A stretch of 53,906 bases of DNA from assembly GCA_030066655.1 (NCBI GenBank), contig JASJBE010000055.1, positions 1-53,906 on the forward strand, written 5' to 3'. This document shows positions 17,412 through 25,292 of this stretch, piece by piece. Every line of letters begins with the position of its first letter. The stretch's first letter is position 1. A model generated the notes under the pieces. The model ran no database searches. It was given only the letters and a program-made list of their open reading frames with translations, and was not told the DNA's origin. A program made the translations under genes and the position numbers. This DNA is from Woeseiaceae bacterium. GTDB taxonomy: Bacteria > Pseudomonadota > Gammaproteobacteria > Steroidobacterales > Woeseiaceae.

Positions 17412-18332
17412 ATGCCGCTCGTACAAGCCAACGGCTTGCAGATTCAGATCGAGGAGCACGGTCAGCCGACCGATCCTGCGGTCTTACTGATCATGGGGCT
17501 GGCCACGCAGTTGGTGCACTGGCCACCGGTCATGATCGAGTCACTGGTCAAAGCCGGCTACCGGGTCATCACCTTCGACAATCGTGACATCGGACTGTCC
17601 GAGCGACTCGAGGGCATGAGGTCGCCTTCACCGGCAACGATGCTGATGGGTCGGGCGATCCGGCTGGGCTGGCTGCTGGCTCCTTACGACCTGTCGGACA
17701 TGGCGGACGATACGATCGGCATCCTCGATGCGCTCGAACTGGATGAGGCGCATCTGCTCGGCGTCTCGATGGGCGGCATGATCGGCCAAATCGTATCCGC
17801 GAAACATCCGGGCCGCATCAGGAGCTTCACGTCGATCATGTCGACGACCAATAACCCGGCGTTGCCGAAGACCAAGCCGGAGATCCTGCGAGCCATCATC
17901 AAGGCTCGCTCGCGTCGCCGAACGCCCGAAGACCAGGTCGAGCAGAGCATGGCGCTCTTGCAGATGATCGGCAGCCCGGACGGTGACCGCGACGACGTTG
18001 CGTTGCGGGAACTGGTGGCGAGTTCGGTCGCGCGCTGCAACTACCCGGCCGGCGTACGGCGCCAGATCGCGGCAATCGTCGCCAGTGGTGACTTGCGTCG
18101 GTGGACAGAGCAAATCAGCGTGCCGACGCTGGTCATGCACGGCCGGGTCGACCCGCTGACGCCGTACCAGGGCAGCGTCGATATGAGCTCCCTGATACCC
18201 GGCTCCAGGCTCGAAGTCATAGACGGGATGGGGCACGACCTGCCGCCGCGATACATCGGCAGGATCAACGAACTGATCGCGAACCACATCACAGCCGTCG
18301 AGAACGGCGGAGATTCTTCAAGGGCTGCCTGA
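17412..18332 (+). CDS. Alpha/beta-hydrolase, possible storage-lipid hydrolase
   Basis: A 306-residue hydrolase with LLIMGLATQLVHWPP (oxyanion region), FDNRDIGLS, nucleophile elbow GVSMGGMIGQ, acid in MHGRVDPLTP and catalytic His in GMGHDLP. It resembles the broad family that contains intracellular PHA depolymerase PhaZ and TAG/ester hydrolases. It starts 17 bp after the WS/DGAT gene and is surely co-transcribed, as phaZ is with phaC in Pseudomonas. Release of acyl chains from the granule is a reasonable inference; ester specificity cannot be told from sequence. Confidence 0.88.
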   Translation: MPLVQANGLQIQIEEHGQPTDPAVLLIMGLATQLVHWPPVMIESLVKAGYRVITFDNRDIGLSERLEGMRSPSPATMLMGRAIRLGWLLAPYDLSDMADDTIGILDALELDEAHLLGVSMGGMIGQIVSAKHPGRIRSFTSIMSTTNNPALPKTKPEILRAIIKARSRRRTPEDQVEQSMALLQMIGSPDGDRDDVALRELVASSVARCNYPAGVRRQIAAIVASGDLRRWTEQISVPTLVMHGRVDPLTPYQGSVDMSSLIPGSRLEVIDGMGHDLPPRYIGRINELIANHITAVENGGDSSRAA

Positions 18333-18350
18333 GCGCAGCGGCTACCGGAC

Positions 18351-18638
18351 TCACGAGCCGTCCGGCGGCTCCCCAATCTGCTCGTCGAGGGAATCCTCGA
18401 TTACCGCGCGCAGCGTGGGCTCGATAAGCTTCAGCGCGAAACTGAGCCTGGCATTCAGTTCGACGGACTCCTCGTCGATCAGGACCTCGCCCGTGGCGCC
18501 GCCGCCGTCGAAGACCAGGCGATTCTCACTTTCCCAATGCGACTTCAGCATGAACCGCTTCTCAAGGTCGGCGGCAAGCTCGTTGATGCGCTCGTGCGCC
18601 TCATGCAGCGCAAAATGATGTTGTCTGCGTATCCGCAT
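18351..18638 (-). CDS. PHA-granule-region (polyhydroxyalkanoic acid system) family protein
   Basis: A 95-residue protein matching the small PHA_gran_rgn family, usually encoded beside phasins and PHA synthases. It opens MRIRRQHHFALHEAHERI, then LEKRFMLKSHWESENRL and FDGGGATGEVLIDEE, and ends in an acidic stretch. The family has a fold of unknown function and is named by genomic context. I chose ATG at 18638; the frame upstream to 18698 lacks similarity. It converges with the hydrolase (18-bp gap) and diverges from the PhaF-like phasin, sharing the palindrome at 18670-18686. Confidence 0.85.
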   Translation of the reverse strand: MRIRRQHHFALHEAHERINELAADLEKRFMLKSHWESENRLVFDGGGATGEVLIDEESVELNARLSFALKLIEPTLRAVIEDSLDEQIGEPPDGS

Positions 18639-18669
18639 AGGGGGTTGGCCTGGCTCTAGTGTGATTACC

Positions 18670-18686
18670 CTAGGAAGTGTTCCTAG
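18670..18686. promoter_or_regulatory. Perfect 17-bp palindrome, candidate operator
   Basis: CTAGGAA-GTG-TTCCTAG is a perfect inverted repeat with a 3-base centre. It lies 32 bp from the PHA-granule-region start and 42 bp from the phasin ATG, where a repressor would block either promoter. A copy shortened by two bases lies before the second phasin. The PhaD-like TetR protein encoded at 20178-20822 is the obvious candidate binder, by inference. Confidence 0.55.
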
Positions 18687-18728
18687 ACTCACAATCATAC
18701 CAGTACTCGGAACAACCGGGAGAAGACA

Positions 18729-19631
18729 ATGACCGCAAAGAAGACCACCAGGAAAACGACGAGGAAAACCACGTCGAAGAAACGCAGCACCAGAAAAGCC
18801 GCTCGCCCGGACGTTGGTGCACAGCTCGAGCAGGCATTCCTCGCCGGTCTCGGAGCCCTGTCCAATGCAAAGGACGTCGGCAACAAGGCGTTCGACACGC
18901 TGGTTGACCAGGGCCTGACATACCGTAAGAAGGCGACGAAGAGAACCGAAGCGCTGATCGACAGTGTCCAGGACGCGATCCGGGATATGACTGACGATGC
19001 GCAGTCACGTGCCTCCGGCCTGATGGGCCAGATGCGCGAAACGCCTCAGCTCGCGAAGCTGCAGACGGTATTCGACGCACGCGTCGCTGATGCGCTGGGT
19101 CGTATTGGTGTCGCCAGCAAGAACGATATCGACGACATCAACAAGAAGCTTGACGCCGTGTTGAAGTCGCTGTCGGCTGAAAAGAAGGCCGCCAAGGCGC
19201 CTGCCAAGCGCAAGTCGACCGCCAAGAAAGCATCGAAGAAAAAAGTCGCGAAGAAGCCTGCTGCGAAGAAGGCTGCACCGAAGAAGGTGTCCAGGAAGAA
19301 AGTCGCTGCAAAGCCGGCCGCGAAGAAGGCAGCTAAGCCCGCTGCGAAAAAGGCAGCAAAGCCGGCCGCGAAGAAGGCTGCTAAGCCTGCTGCGAAGAAG
19401 GTAGCAAAGCCCGCTGCGAAGAAGGTAGCCAAGGCGGCGCCGAAGGCAGTAGCTAAGCCCGCTCCGAAAGCAGTCGCAAAGCCCGCACCGAAGGCAGTAG
19501 CAAAGCCCGCACCGAAGGCAGTAGCAAAGCCCGCGCCCAAGGCTGTCGCCGAGCCGGCACCCAAGGCCGTCGCCACAGCAGAGCCGAAAGCTGTGACGGA
19601 AACGGCGCCGAAACCGGCGAAGGCGAGTTAG
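18729..19631 (+). CDS. PhaF-like phasin with histone-H1-like Lys/Ala repeat tail
   Basis: A 300-residue granule-associated protein. After a Lys/Thr/Arg-rich start (residues 1-27) comes the phasin domain (about 30-150), helical, with VGAQLEQAFLAGLGALSNA and the short coiled segment RIGVASKNDIDDINKKLDAV. From about 155 to the end it is low-complexity: AAKPAAKK units, then APKAVAKP units. Pseudomonas PhaF has the same layout; its tail binds DNA and helps divide granules between daughter cells. GGGAG precedes the ATG. The PhaI-like gene follows. Here the likely cargo is a neutral-lipid granule, as no PHA synthase is in the window. Confidence 0.92.
   Translation: MTAKKTTRKTTRKTTSKKRSTRKAARPDVGAQLEQAFLAGLGALSNAKDVGNKAFDTLVDQGLTYRKKATKRTEALIDSVQDAIRDMTDDAQSRASGLMGQMRETPQLAKLQTVFDARVADALGRIGVASKNDIDDINKKLDAVLKSLSAEKKAAKAPAKRKSTAKKASKKKVAKKPAAKKAAPKKVSRKKVAAKPAAKKAAKPAAKKAAKPAAKKAAKPAAKKVAKPAAKKVAKAAPKAVAKPAPKAVAKPAPKAVAKPAPKAVAKPAPKAVAEPAPKAVATAEPKAVTETAPKPAKAS
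19315..19600 (+). repeat. In-frame 24-bp tandem repeats coding the Lys/Ala tail
   Basis: Two related arrays of about 24-bp units lie inside the phasin gene: the first encodes AAKPAAKK and the second APKAVAKP. Neighbouring units of the second array are nearly identical at DNA level (for example GCACCGAAGGCAGTAGC twice), so copy number is likely to vary between strains by slippage or recombination without shifting the frame. Confidence 0.75.
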
Positions 19632-19645
19632 TAGGAACACCCTAG
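19632..19645. promoter_or_regulatory. Second, shortened copy of the palindromic motif
   Basis: TAGGAACACCCTAG equals the reverse complement of the 18670-18686 palindrome with two central T residues removed. It starts right after the PhaF-like stop codon, 57 bp ahead of the PhaI-like ATG, and would overlap or adjoin its promoter. Because seven T residues follow (19646-19652), a weak terminator is the alternative, but its stem would be only four pairs. Confidence 0.4.
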
Positions 19646-19702
19646 TTTTTTTCGATAGGTTTAATAGTAGAAGTTCTGGCAATCATTTGAAGGAGACATT
19701 CA

Positions 19703-20128
19703 ATGGCCACCAAAAAGACAGTTCGGAAGACCAAGAAAGTCGATGCCGGATTTTTCGCAGGAACGGTTCTTGAACAGCCGTTCGCCAGCGCGAACAAGGC
19801 ATTTCTGGCTTCGATCGGACTCGCGGAAAAAGTCCGCACCGACGTAGAAGCACAGTTCGACATCTTCGAAGCCAAGTACAACGCATTGGCCAAAGACGGT
19901 GAGAAAGTACGTAGTCGCGCTCGCAAGACCGCTGACGACGCCCGCAAGGACGCAGTCAGCAGCGCCAAGAGTGCTCGCAAGAACGTTGAGAAGCGTTTCG
20001 CAACCGTTGAGAAACGCTTCGAGACGACGATCGACTCAATCCTTGCGAAGATGCCTGTTGCGACGAACAAAGACGTCGACAAGCTGAACCGGAAGCTCGA
20101 CAAAGTACTCGCCGAAGTTGCCAAGTAG
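19703..20128 (+). CDS. PhaI-like phasin (no repeat tail)
   Basis: A 141-residue granule-surface protein. A basic start (MATKKTVRKTKKVDAG) leads into the phasin domain with ASANKAFLASIGLAEKV and long amphipathic helices (ARKTADDARKDAVSSAKSAR). It ends in the same short coiled segment as the larger phasin, ATNKDVDKLNRKLDKVLAEV. That pairing of a short and a tailed phasin matches phaI/phaF of Pseudomonas; order here is tailed first. AAGGAG lies 8-9 bases before the ATG, and a strong terminator follows the stop. Confidence 0.9.
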   Translation: MATKKTVRKTKKVDAGFFAGTVLEQPFASANKAFLASIGLAEKVRTDVEAQFDIFEAKYNALAKDGEKVRSRARKTADDARKDAVSSAKSARKNVEKRFATVEKRFETTIDSILAKMPVATNKDVDKLNRKLDKVLAEVAK

Positions 20129-20152
20129 GACTTGAGCTCAAGGCAGTAACGG

Positions 20153-20177
20153 AAAAGGCCGCTTCATGCGGCCTTTT
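20153..20177. terminator. Bidirectional rho-independent terminator
   Basis: AAAAGGCCGC (20153-20162), loop TTCAT, GCGGCCTTTT (20168-20177). The A-run on one side and T-run on the other let it end both the phasin transcript and the convergent TetR transcript. Confidence 0.88.
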
Positions 20178-20822
20178 TCATTGGCGGTAATGAGCGAGCA
20201 GGGCGTAGAGCGGTTCAGCCGCTTCGGCCTTCGCATAGGGCAATAACAGGCTGATCGCTGCGCCGTTCAGGCGAGCGGCCGCATCCTCGATGCTGACCTC
20301 TTCGCCAAGAATCGAATCGAAACGCTGAGAGAAGAGCGCCGCGGTTGCGATGCTCCGGCTCAACTCCTCGATGTCGGAATCCGGTATGTCGATGATGCCC
20401 TGGTTGCTCAGGTTGTCGATGTGCAGTTCGATGGTCGCCAGCAGCGCGGTTGCGAATCCCCGGATCGCCTTGGCGACCTGCGGGTAGCGCTCGACCATTG
20501 TCTCGGTATCGCGGATCAGGAAGCGGTAGGCAGCGAGTACCTCGATCAGCAACTGGACGAATCCCCAGAACTCATCGATGGCGGAATCCTGAGCGGACTC
20601 GTCCTGTCCGGGCGGCTGCAACACTTCCCGGACATCGGCCTGGAATTCCGCGATCAGCGCATCAACCAGGTCTGACTTTTTCCGAAAGTGGTAGTGAAGG
20701 TTGCCCGGCGAGATATCCGTCTCGTCGGCGATGTCGTTCGTTGTTGTATTGGCTTCGCCGTGTTCGTTAAACATCACCAGGCTGGTGACCAGGATGCGCG
20801 TCCTTGTATTCGGCCTGGCCAC
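20178..20822 (-). CDS. TetR-family regulator, PhaD-like
   Basis: DNA-binding repressor of 214 residues. The N-terminal helix-turn-helix reads TTNDIADETDISPGNLHYHF, followed by RKKSDLVDAL; SPGNLxYHF is the form seen in PhaD, the activator/repressor of PHA granule genes. The remaining helical part is the ligand-binding and dimer domain. It starts 9 bp after the stop of the HAD-IB/PlsC gene and converges on the phasins, so it probably controls this locus and senses an acyl-CoA or similar lipid metabolite. Its operator may be the palindrome at 18670. Confidence 0.88.
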   Translation of the reverse strand: MARPNTRTRILVTSLVMFNEHGEANTTTNDIADETDISPGNLHYHFRKKSDLVDALIAEFQADVREVLQPPGQDESAQDSAIDEFWGFVQLLIEVLAAYRFLIRDTETMVERYPQVAKAIRGFATALLATIELHIDNLSNQGIIDIPDSDIEELSRSIATAALFSQRFDSILGEEVSIEDAAARLNGAAISLLLPYAKAEAAEPLYALLAHYRQ

Positions 20823-20831
20823 CGCGGCTGG

Positions 20832-22370
20832 TTATCCGCTTGACGTGGCGCGGTCGTTGCGTCCTGATTTGATGTCGATGACGTCGGCGCTGTCCCTGTC
20901 GTCATCGTCTATTAGCTCGTCGTCTTCGTCATCGCGTAACCCGAGTGTATCGAGGTAAAGGCCGCGGACCTCGTCGATACGATCTTCCAGGTCATCGAGT
21001 TCCCAGTCGTTGACGTGGATCGGATCGAGCACTTCAACGGCGATATGCACGGGTCTTGCGAACAGGTCGCCTTTGGGCTGCGCGTCACTGGAGTTGTGAA
21101 TGACGATGGGGATGATCGGAACGCCGGCCTGCATCGCGATTCTGAACGGGCCTTTCTTGAACCTGCCCGGCACGGTAGACAGCGAACGCGTGCCCTCCGG
21201 CGCGATGACGATGCTGCGTTCTTCCTCGAGCATGAAATCGGCTAATGGTGCCAGGGTTTTCACGGCGGACACGGTGTTGGAACGATCGATCGGGATCATG
21301 CCCATGAAATCGAACACCGGGCCGACAATCGGCAGCTCCGCCAGTTCTTTCTTTCCAACGGGCGCCGCGTCCCGACGCAGCAGCTTGCACAGGACCAGCG
21401 GGTCGATGTTGCTCTGGTGGTTGAAGATGATGACGGCGGGGCGATGCAGCCAAAGCTTCTCCTCGCCCGTGACTTCCATCGTTATTCCCATCAGCGCCGT
21501 TGCCAGGTCGCTCCACGTCGAGATGACGAAATTTCGCCCCTCGCGCTTGGAGCCCGTCAGCCACCACATGGCGGCTCCCGTGAGCGCCGTCGGAACGAAT
21601 GTCGAGATAGCCGCCAGGTTGCGGACGACGTTCATGAAATCGGTGGTGCCCCGGCTGCCGAACGAGCGGATAGGCCAGCCGCGGCGCTGGGCGATTTTCT
21701 TCAGCCCGCTGTTGGGGTTCAAGACCTGGGGCCGGCCGACGTGCTCAAGAACGAGCAGGTCGTCGTCGCTGTCCGAGTAGAAGAACGATGCGTTAATATC
21801 GATGCCGTGCTCTTCAGCGAGCGTGTTGACGGCATTGACCTTGCCGACACCGAAGCAGGCCTCTCCATCGACCTTGCCCGTGAAATAGCCGTGTTCGACC
21901 TCGAACCGCGTACACATCAGGTGATCAACCTGCAGGTCCTCGAGCGCCGGTTCCACCTGGTATGGCGTCGCCGACGAGACGATCGCGACGGTGTGGCCCA
22001 TCTGCAGGTGCGCCTGGATCAGAGCCCGCGCTTCCGGATAGATCGTTCGGGCGACCTTGCGCTCGTAGGCCGATTCGCCGTAGGCAACGAACGTGCCCTC
22101 GGTAACGCCCCTAATCTTCGAGGCGACCTCGACCATCAGGTCGTGGTAGCTGCGGGTGCCTAGCTTGAAGTCCAGCCCGCCACGAAAGATATCCGAGATG
22201 TCTTGTGGCATCAGCAGTCCGTCAAAAAACTGCTCCTGCAGGAATGACGTGACCGAGAAGCCGCTGATAATGGTCCCATCGAAATCGAAAAAGGCGCCGA
22301 TATGCGGGCCCTTTTCGCCTTTCAGGATGGTTTCCACCGTCTCCCGGTAAATGTGCAGATCCGTGTTCAT
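20832..22370 (-). CDS. HAD-IB phosphatase fused to PlsC-type acyltransferase
   Basis: A 512-residue two-domain enzyme. The N-terminal HAD-IB domain has DFDGTIISGF (nucleophile Asp29, acid Asp31), IVSSATPYQVEPAL (motif II) and FFYSDSDDDLLVLEHVG (metal-binding motif). The C-terminal domain has the acyltransferase motifs NHQSNID (HX4D), GMIPIDRSN, APEGTRSLS and VPIIPIVIHNS. PlsC makes phosphatidic acid from lysophosphatidic acid and the HAD part could remove phosphate, giving diacylglycerol, the substrate of the WS/DGAT enzyme. The C-terminus is an acidic Asp/Glu tail. The TetR gene follows in the same operon. Confidence 0.9.
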   Translation of the reverse strand: MNTDLHIYRETVETILKGEKGPHIGAFFDFDGTIISGFSVTSFLQEQFFDGLLMPQDISDIFRGGLDFKLGTRSYHDLMVEVASKIRGVTEGTFVAYGESAYERKVARTIYPEARALIQAHLQMGHTVAIVSSATPYQVEPALEDLQVDHLMCTRFEVEHGYFTGKVDGEACFGVGKVNAVNTLAEEHGIDINASFFYSDSDDDLLVLEHVGRPQVLNPNSGLKKIAQRRGWPIRSFGSRGTTDFMNVVRNLAAISTFVPTALTGAAMWWLTGSKREGRNFVISTWSDLATALMGITMEVTGEEKLWLHRPAVIIFNHQSNIDPLVLCKLLRRDAAPVGKKELAELPIVGPVFDFMGMIPIDRSNTVSAVKTLAPLADFMLEEERSIVIAPEGTRSLSTVPGRFKKGPFRIAMQAGVPIIPIVIHNSSDAQPKGDLFARPVHIAVEVLDPIHVNDWELDDLEDRIDEVRGLYLDTLGLRDDEDDELIDDDDRDSADVIDIKSGRNDRATSSG

Positions 22371-22657
22371 AAGTTCCCGATATTAGCAGGCTACCGGGCC
22401 GCGGTGGCTGCTTTGTGACGAGTTTTCATGGTTCTGGCGAGGCCACAGGGCGCAGTCTCAAGGTGAGCTCTGGCCTGCGAGGGGTTCCATCGCCAAGGAT
22501 GCATCGTTTCGACGGCGCTTGGAAGGTCATCCGTCACGCTTGCGCGCCAGGAACCGGCACTTCACCCTTCAGCCGGCCGGCCTACAGGCCAGTGACTACA
22601 GCCTTCGTGGAGAATACCCCGTAGATCACCGTTGACCACGAACCGCGGGCCCAAAAA
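22371..22657. other. Non-coding gap between the HAD/PlsC start and the OmpW terminator
   Basis: Together with the OmpW terminator this gap spans about 355 bp and carries no convincing gene. A 69-codon plus-strand frame at 22415-22624 matches nothing I know and lacks a ribosome site. Promoters of the minus-strand HAD/PlsC operon should lie near 22380-22430, but I cannot assign one. Confidence 0.4.
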
Positions 22658-22683
22658 ATAAGGAGCCCGGTTGGGCTCCTTAT
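22652..22683 (-). terminator. Rho-independent terminator of the OmpW gene
   Basis: On the minus strand ATAAGGAGCCC pairs with GGGCTCCTTAT (22658-22668 with 22673-22683) around a 4-base loop and is followed by TTTTTT. It sits about 45 bp behind the OmpW stop. Confidence 0.85.
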
Positions 22684-22726
22684 CTCGTGCTTCAGATTAG
22701 CGACTTGATGGTCGGCGTTTCTTGCT

Positions 22727-23338
22727 CTAGAAGCGCCAACCCAGCGTAATGCTGTAAACCAGCGGCGTGATTTCAACGGTCTCGACTGCCGCACCGTCGA
22801 CTTCAGCGTCGGTTTCGATGTCGATCCAGCGGAGATCGAAGTTTACAAACATCGTGTCGCTGATGTCGTAGTCGAAACCAAGCTGTGCTGCCAGTCCGAA
22901 TGAGTCGTCGAGCGACAGATCGGTTCCTGCCAGTGCGCCCGTCGTCTCTTCGTCGAAGAACAGCGTGTAGTTCAATCCGAGGCCGGCGTACGGCGAGAAC
23001 TTGTTCGACGTCGGGAAGTAGTACTGCAGGCTGAACGTCGGCGGCAGATGCTTGGTCTCACCGACCTTGGATCCGTCTGCCTCGAGGTTGATGTCATGAG
23101 AGAACGGCAGCGAAGCGAGAATCTCGAATCCGAGTGTATCCGAGATCATGTACGTGCCGTTGAAGACTGCCGTGGTACCGCTGTCCACGCTAACCACGTC
23201 GCCGTTATCCGACTTCGGGTCTACCGTGCCGATACCGGCCCTGACCTTCCAGTCGCCTTGATCTGCAGTTGCGGTTGCGGCGAAAGCCATCAGTCCGGCA
23301 AGACACAAAACCCGGCCCATCCCAAAACGCATGTTCAT
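22727..23338 (-). CDS. ompW: OmpW-family outer-membrane protein
   Basis: A 203-residue eight-stranded barrel protein. The signal peptide ends near ATATADQG, and the mature start DWKVRAGIGTVDPKSDNG is the typical OmpW opening. Other landmarks are HDINLEADG, TKHLPPTFSLQYYF and YAGLGLNYT, with a C-terminal WRF for outer-membrane insertion. OmpW proteins form narrow channels for small hydrophobic molecules. A purine-rich GAGAAAGAG precedes the start codon; ATG at 23332 (MRFGMG) is an alternative. The gene is monocistronic with its own terminator. Confidence 0.93.
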   Translation of the reverse strand: MNMRFGMGRVLCLAGLMAFAATATADQGDWKVRAGIGTVDPKSDNGDVVSVDSGTTAVFNGTYMISDTLGFEILASLPFSHDINLEADGSKVGETKHLPPTFSLQYYFPTSNKFSPYAGLGLNYTLFFDEETTGALAGTDLSLDDSFGLAAQLGFDYDISDTMFVNFDLRWIDIETDAEVDGAAVETVEITPLVYSITLGWRF

Positions 23339-23657
23339 CTCTTTCTCCTACGGTAAATTAGTGTTGGTCAGTCTTTGACGCGGCCTATGATGCGCCCCTC
23401 GTAAGTCTCCTGAATCAGAAGGTTTACCTAGCCTGTTTTGGTAACTACCTATTGCGAGAAATCTGCGGTTTTGAAACCGTTCCCGACGCCTCTGCGCGTC
23501 ACCCGAACGACTTGTCTCGCTGCGGTTCGCGCTGCGAGAATGACACTGAGGAACCGGCTGCAAGCTGGCGGCTGCTCGCCTGTAGCCCGTGGGCTCCCTC
23601 GGTTTCGTTGGGGACCGGTGGGAGAACATCTCCGAGACAACAGAGGAACCGCCATCC
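23339..23657. other. Divergent intergenic region, OmpW / SDR gene
   Basis: This 319-bp region separates two divergent starts and must hold both promoters. The AT-richest part is close to the OmpW start (about 23420-23470). I see no repeat or terminator, and the short open frames inside match nothing I recognise. Confidence 0.4.
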
Positions 23658-25139
23658 ATGACAGGTGCGGACGACAAGCCGGATCTCGTTTTCGGTGCCA
23701 GTGGCTATATTGGCACTAACCTCGTTGAGTTCCTGCTGGCCGAGGGTCGTTCGGTCCGGGCTTCGGCGAGAAATATCGAGGTGCTGGAGGGCAGGGGTTG
23801 GCAGGACGCGGAACTGTGCGAGGCAGACGCGCTCAAGCCGGACAGTCTCGACGCCGCTTTGGCCGGCGTTAACACAGCCTACTATCTTGTTCATTCCATG
23901 GCGGCCGGCAAGTCGTTCCCGGAGCTGGATGCCGAGGCTGCCCGAAACTTCGCGAAAGCCGCTGCCAGGCAGGGCGTGAGCCGGATAGTCTATCTCGGAG
24001 GTCTGACGCCTCACGATCCTGCGTCCGTTCACTTGCGATCACGGCATGAAACCGGCGAGATCCTTCGGGAGGGCAGTGTACCGGTGACGGAGTTGCGCGC
24101 CGGGATGATCATCGGCCCGGGATCGGCCGCCTGGGAGGTTATCCGGGACCTCGTCAATCACCTGCCGGTGATGATCACCCCGAAATGGGTATTCTCGAAA
24201 TCGACACCGATCGCTCTCAGTAACCTGTTGCGATATCTCGCCGACGTGCCATCAGTGGACGAGGCAGCCGGGGAAGTCTATGACGTCGCCAGCCACGAGG
24301 TCGTGACGTACAAGGAGATCATGCTGCGCTACGGAGCTATGGTGGGTAAGCGGCCCATCATCATGCCGGTCCCGGTGTTGACGCCCCGACTGTCGTCTTA
24401 TTGGCTGCGGCTGGTGACGTCGGTACCCACGAGTGTCGCGCGGGCCCTGATCGGTGGACTGTCACAGGACGTCATTGCCCAGGACCGACGCCTCGAGGCG
24501 TTGATCCCACAGGAACTGCTGGATTTCGACGCCGCCGCGGAAGAGGCCCTGAACGCGGACCGGCAACATGAGATTCCCGCGCACTGGGTCGAGAACGCCG
24601 TGGTCTGTGAGACGTTCCACCCGGACTACGGCTTCTATGCCAAACAGGCGTTCGGTGAAACGACTTCCGCCGCATCGGCAGAGGATTTGTGGCGGGTAAT
24701 CTGTCGTTTCGGCAACGACGGTGATTTCTTCTACGCGCGATCTCTGTGGTGGATACGCCGCGCCATGGACTGGCTGGTCGGAGGCCCCAGTTTTCGACGG
24801 CGCCGGCGTCATCCGGACAGGCTGCGTGTTGGCGACGTCGTTGACGCGTGGCGCGTTATCGGGCTGGAAGACAACCGTCGGCTGACGTTAATCATGGAGC
24901 TCCGGGCACCCGGCGCCGGTGTTCTCGAATTCTCAATCGACGACAGGGGCACGGAACGTCTCGTCCGTGTCCGCGGGTTCTTTCACCCGGCCGGCGCGTG
25001 GGGAATACTCTACTGGTACGCGACGCTGCCAGTGCACTCGATGCTGTTCAATGGCAGCGCGCGCGAAATCGCGAGACGAGCCACGTCCATCGGGCAGGAC
25101 CAGCAAGCACCGGTCGCGGGTGCGCCTGACCAACGCTGA
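23658..25139 (+). CDS. SDR-type NAD(P)-binding protein with DUF2867 domain
   Basis: A 493-residue protein. The N-terminal Rossmann domain shows VFGASGYIGTNLVEFLLAEG, the atypical/extended SDR nucleotide site, and later YYLVHSMAAG and VYLGGLTPHD; RSRHETGEIL takes the place of the usual Tyr-x-x-x-Lys. The C-terminal 150 residues are a DUF2867 domain (DLWRVICRFGNDGDFFYARS, DAWRVIGLEDNRRLTLIME), linked to polyketide-cyclase-like folds. The family is common in proteobacteria without an assigned reaction. ATG at 23658 follows AGAGGA; a longer frame to 23589 is unlikely. Confidence 0.88.
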   Translation: MTGADDKPDLVFGASGYIGTNLVEFLLAEGRSVRASARNIEVLEGRGWQDAELCEADALKPDSLDAALAGVNTAYYLVHSMAAGKSFPELDAEAARNFAKAAARQGVSRIVYLGGLTPHDPASVHLRSRHETGEILREGSVPVTELRAGMIIGPGSAAWEVIRDLVNHLPVMITPKWVFSKSTPIALSNLLRYLADVPSVDEAAGEVYDVASHEVVTYKEIMLRYGAMVGKRPIIMPVPVLTPRLSSYWLRLVTSVPTSVARALIGGLSQDVIAQDRRLEALIPQELLDFDAAAEEALNADRQHEIPAHWVENAVVCETFHPDYGFYAKQAFGETTSAASAEDLWRVICRFGNDGDFFYARSLWWIRRAMDWLVGGPSFRRRRRHPDRLRVGDVVDAWRVIGLEDNRRLTLIMELRAPGAGVLEFSIDDRGTERLVRVRGFFHPAGAWGILYWYATLPVHSMLFNGSAREIARRATSIGQDQQAPVAGAPDQR

Positions 25140-25292
25140 GAGATCCCCGCTGCCGGACCTGTCCTTCGAGAAGAAGACAGCGCTGTCAATTTTTGACAGA
25201 ATACGGAAAAAATTGCTCAAGCAATGCCGCAGACGTTACACGTCCGTTGCCTCAGCGCCTCTCCAGTAGACACCCAGAACAGGTTGCCAAAG

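Noticed and set aside
19315..19600. CRISPR-like array
   Set aside because: The repeats are contiguous, in frame and without unique spacers, so they are coding repeats of the phasin.
19005..19682. Long minus-strand open frames opposite the phasin repeat tail
   Set aside because: They arise because the 24-bp repeats lack stops in several frames; the products are simple Leu/Arg or Ala/Phe/Gly repeats with no start signal.
22415..22624. 69-codon open frame in the gap before OmpW
   Set aside because: No ribosome site, no similarity to a known family, and composition typical of chance frames in GC-rich DNA.
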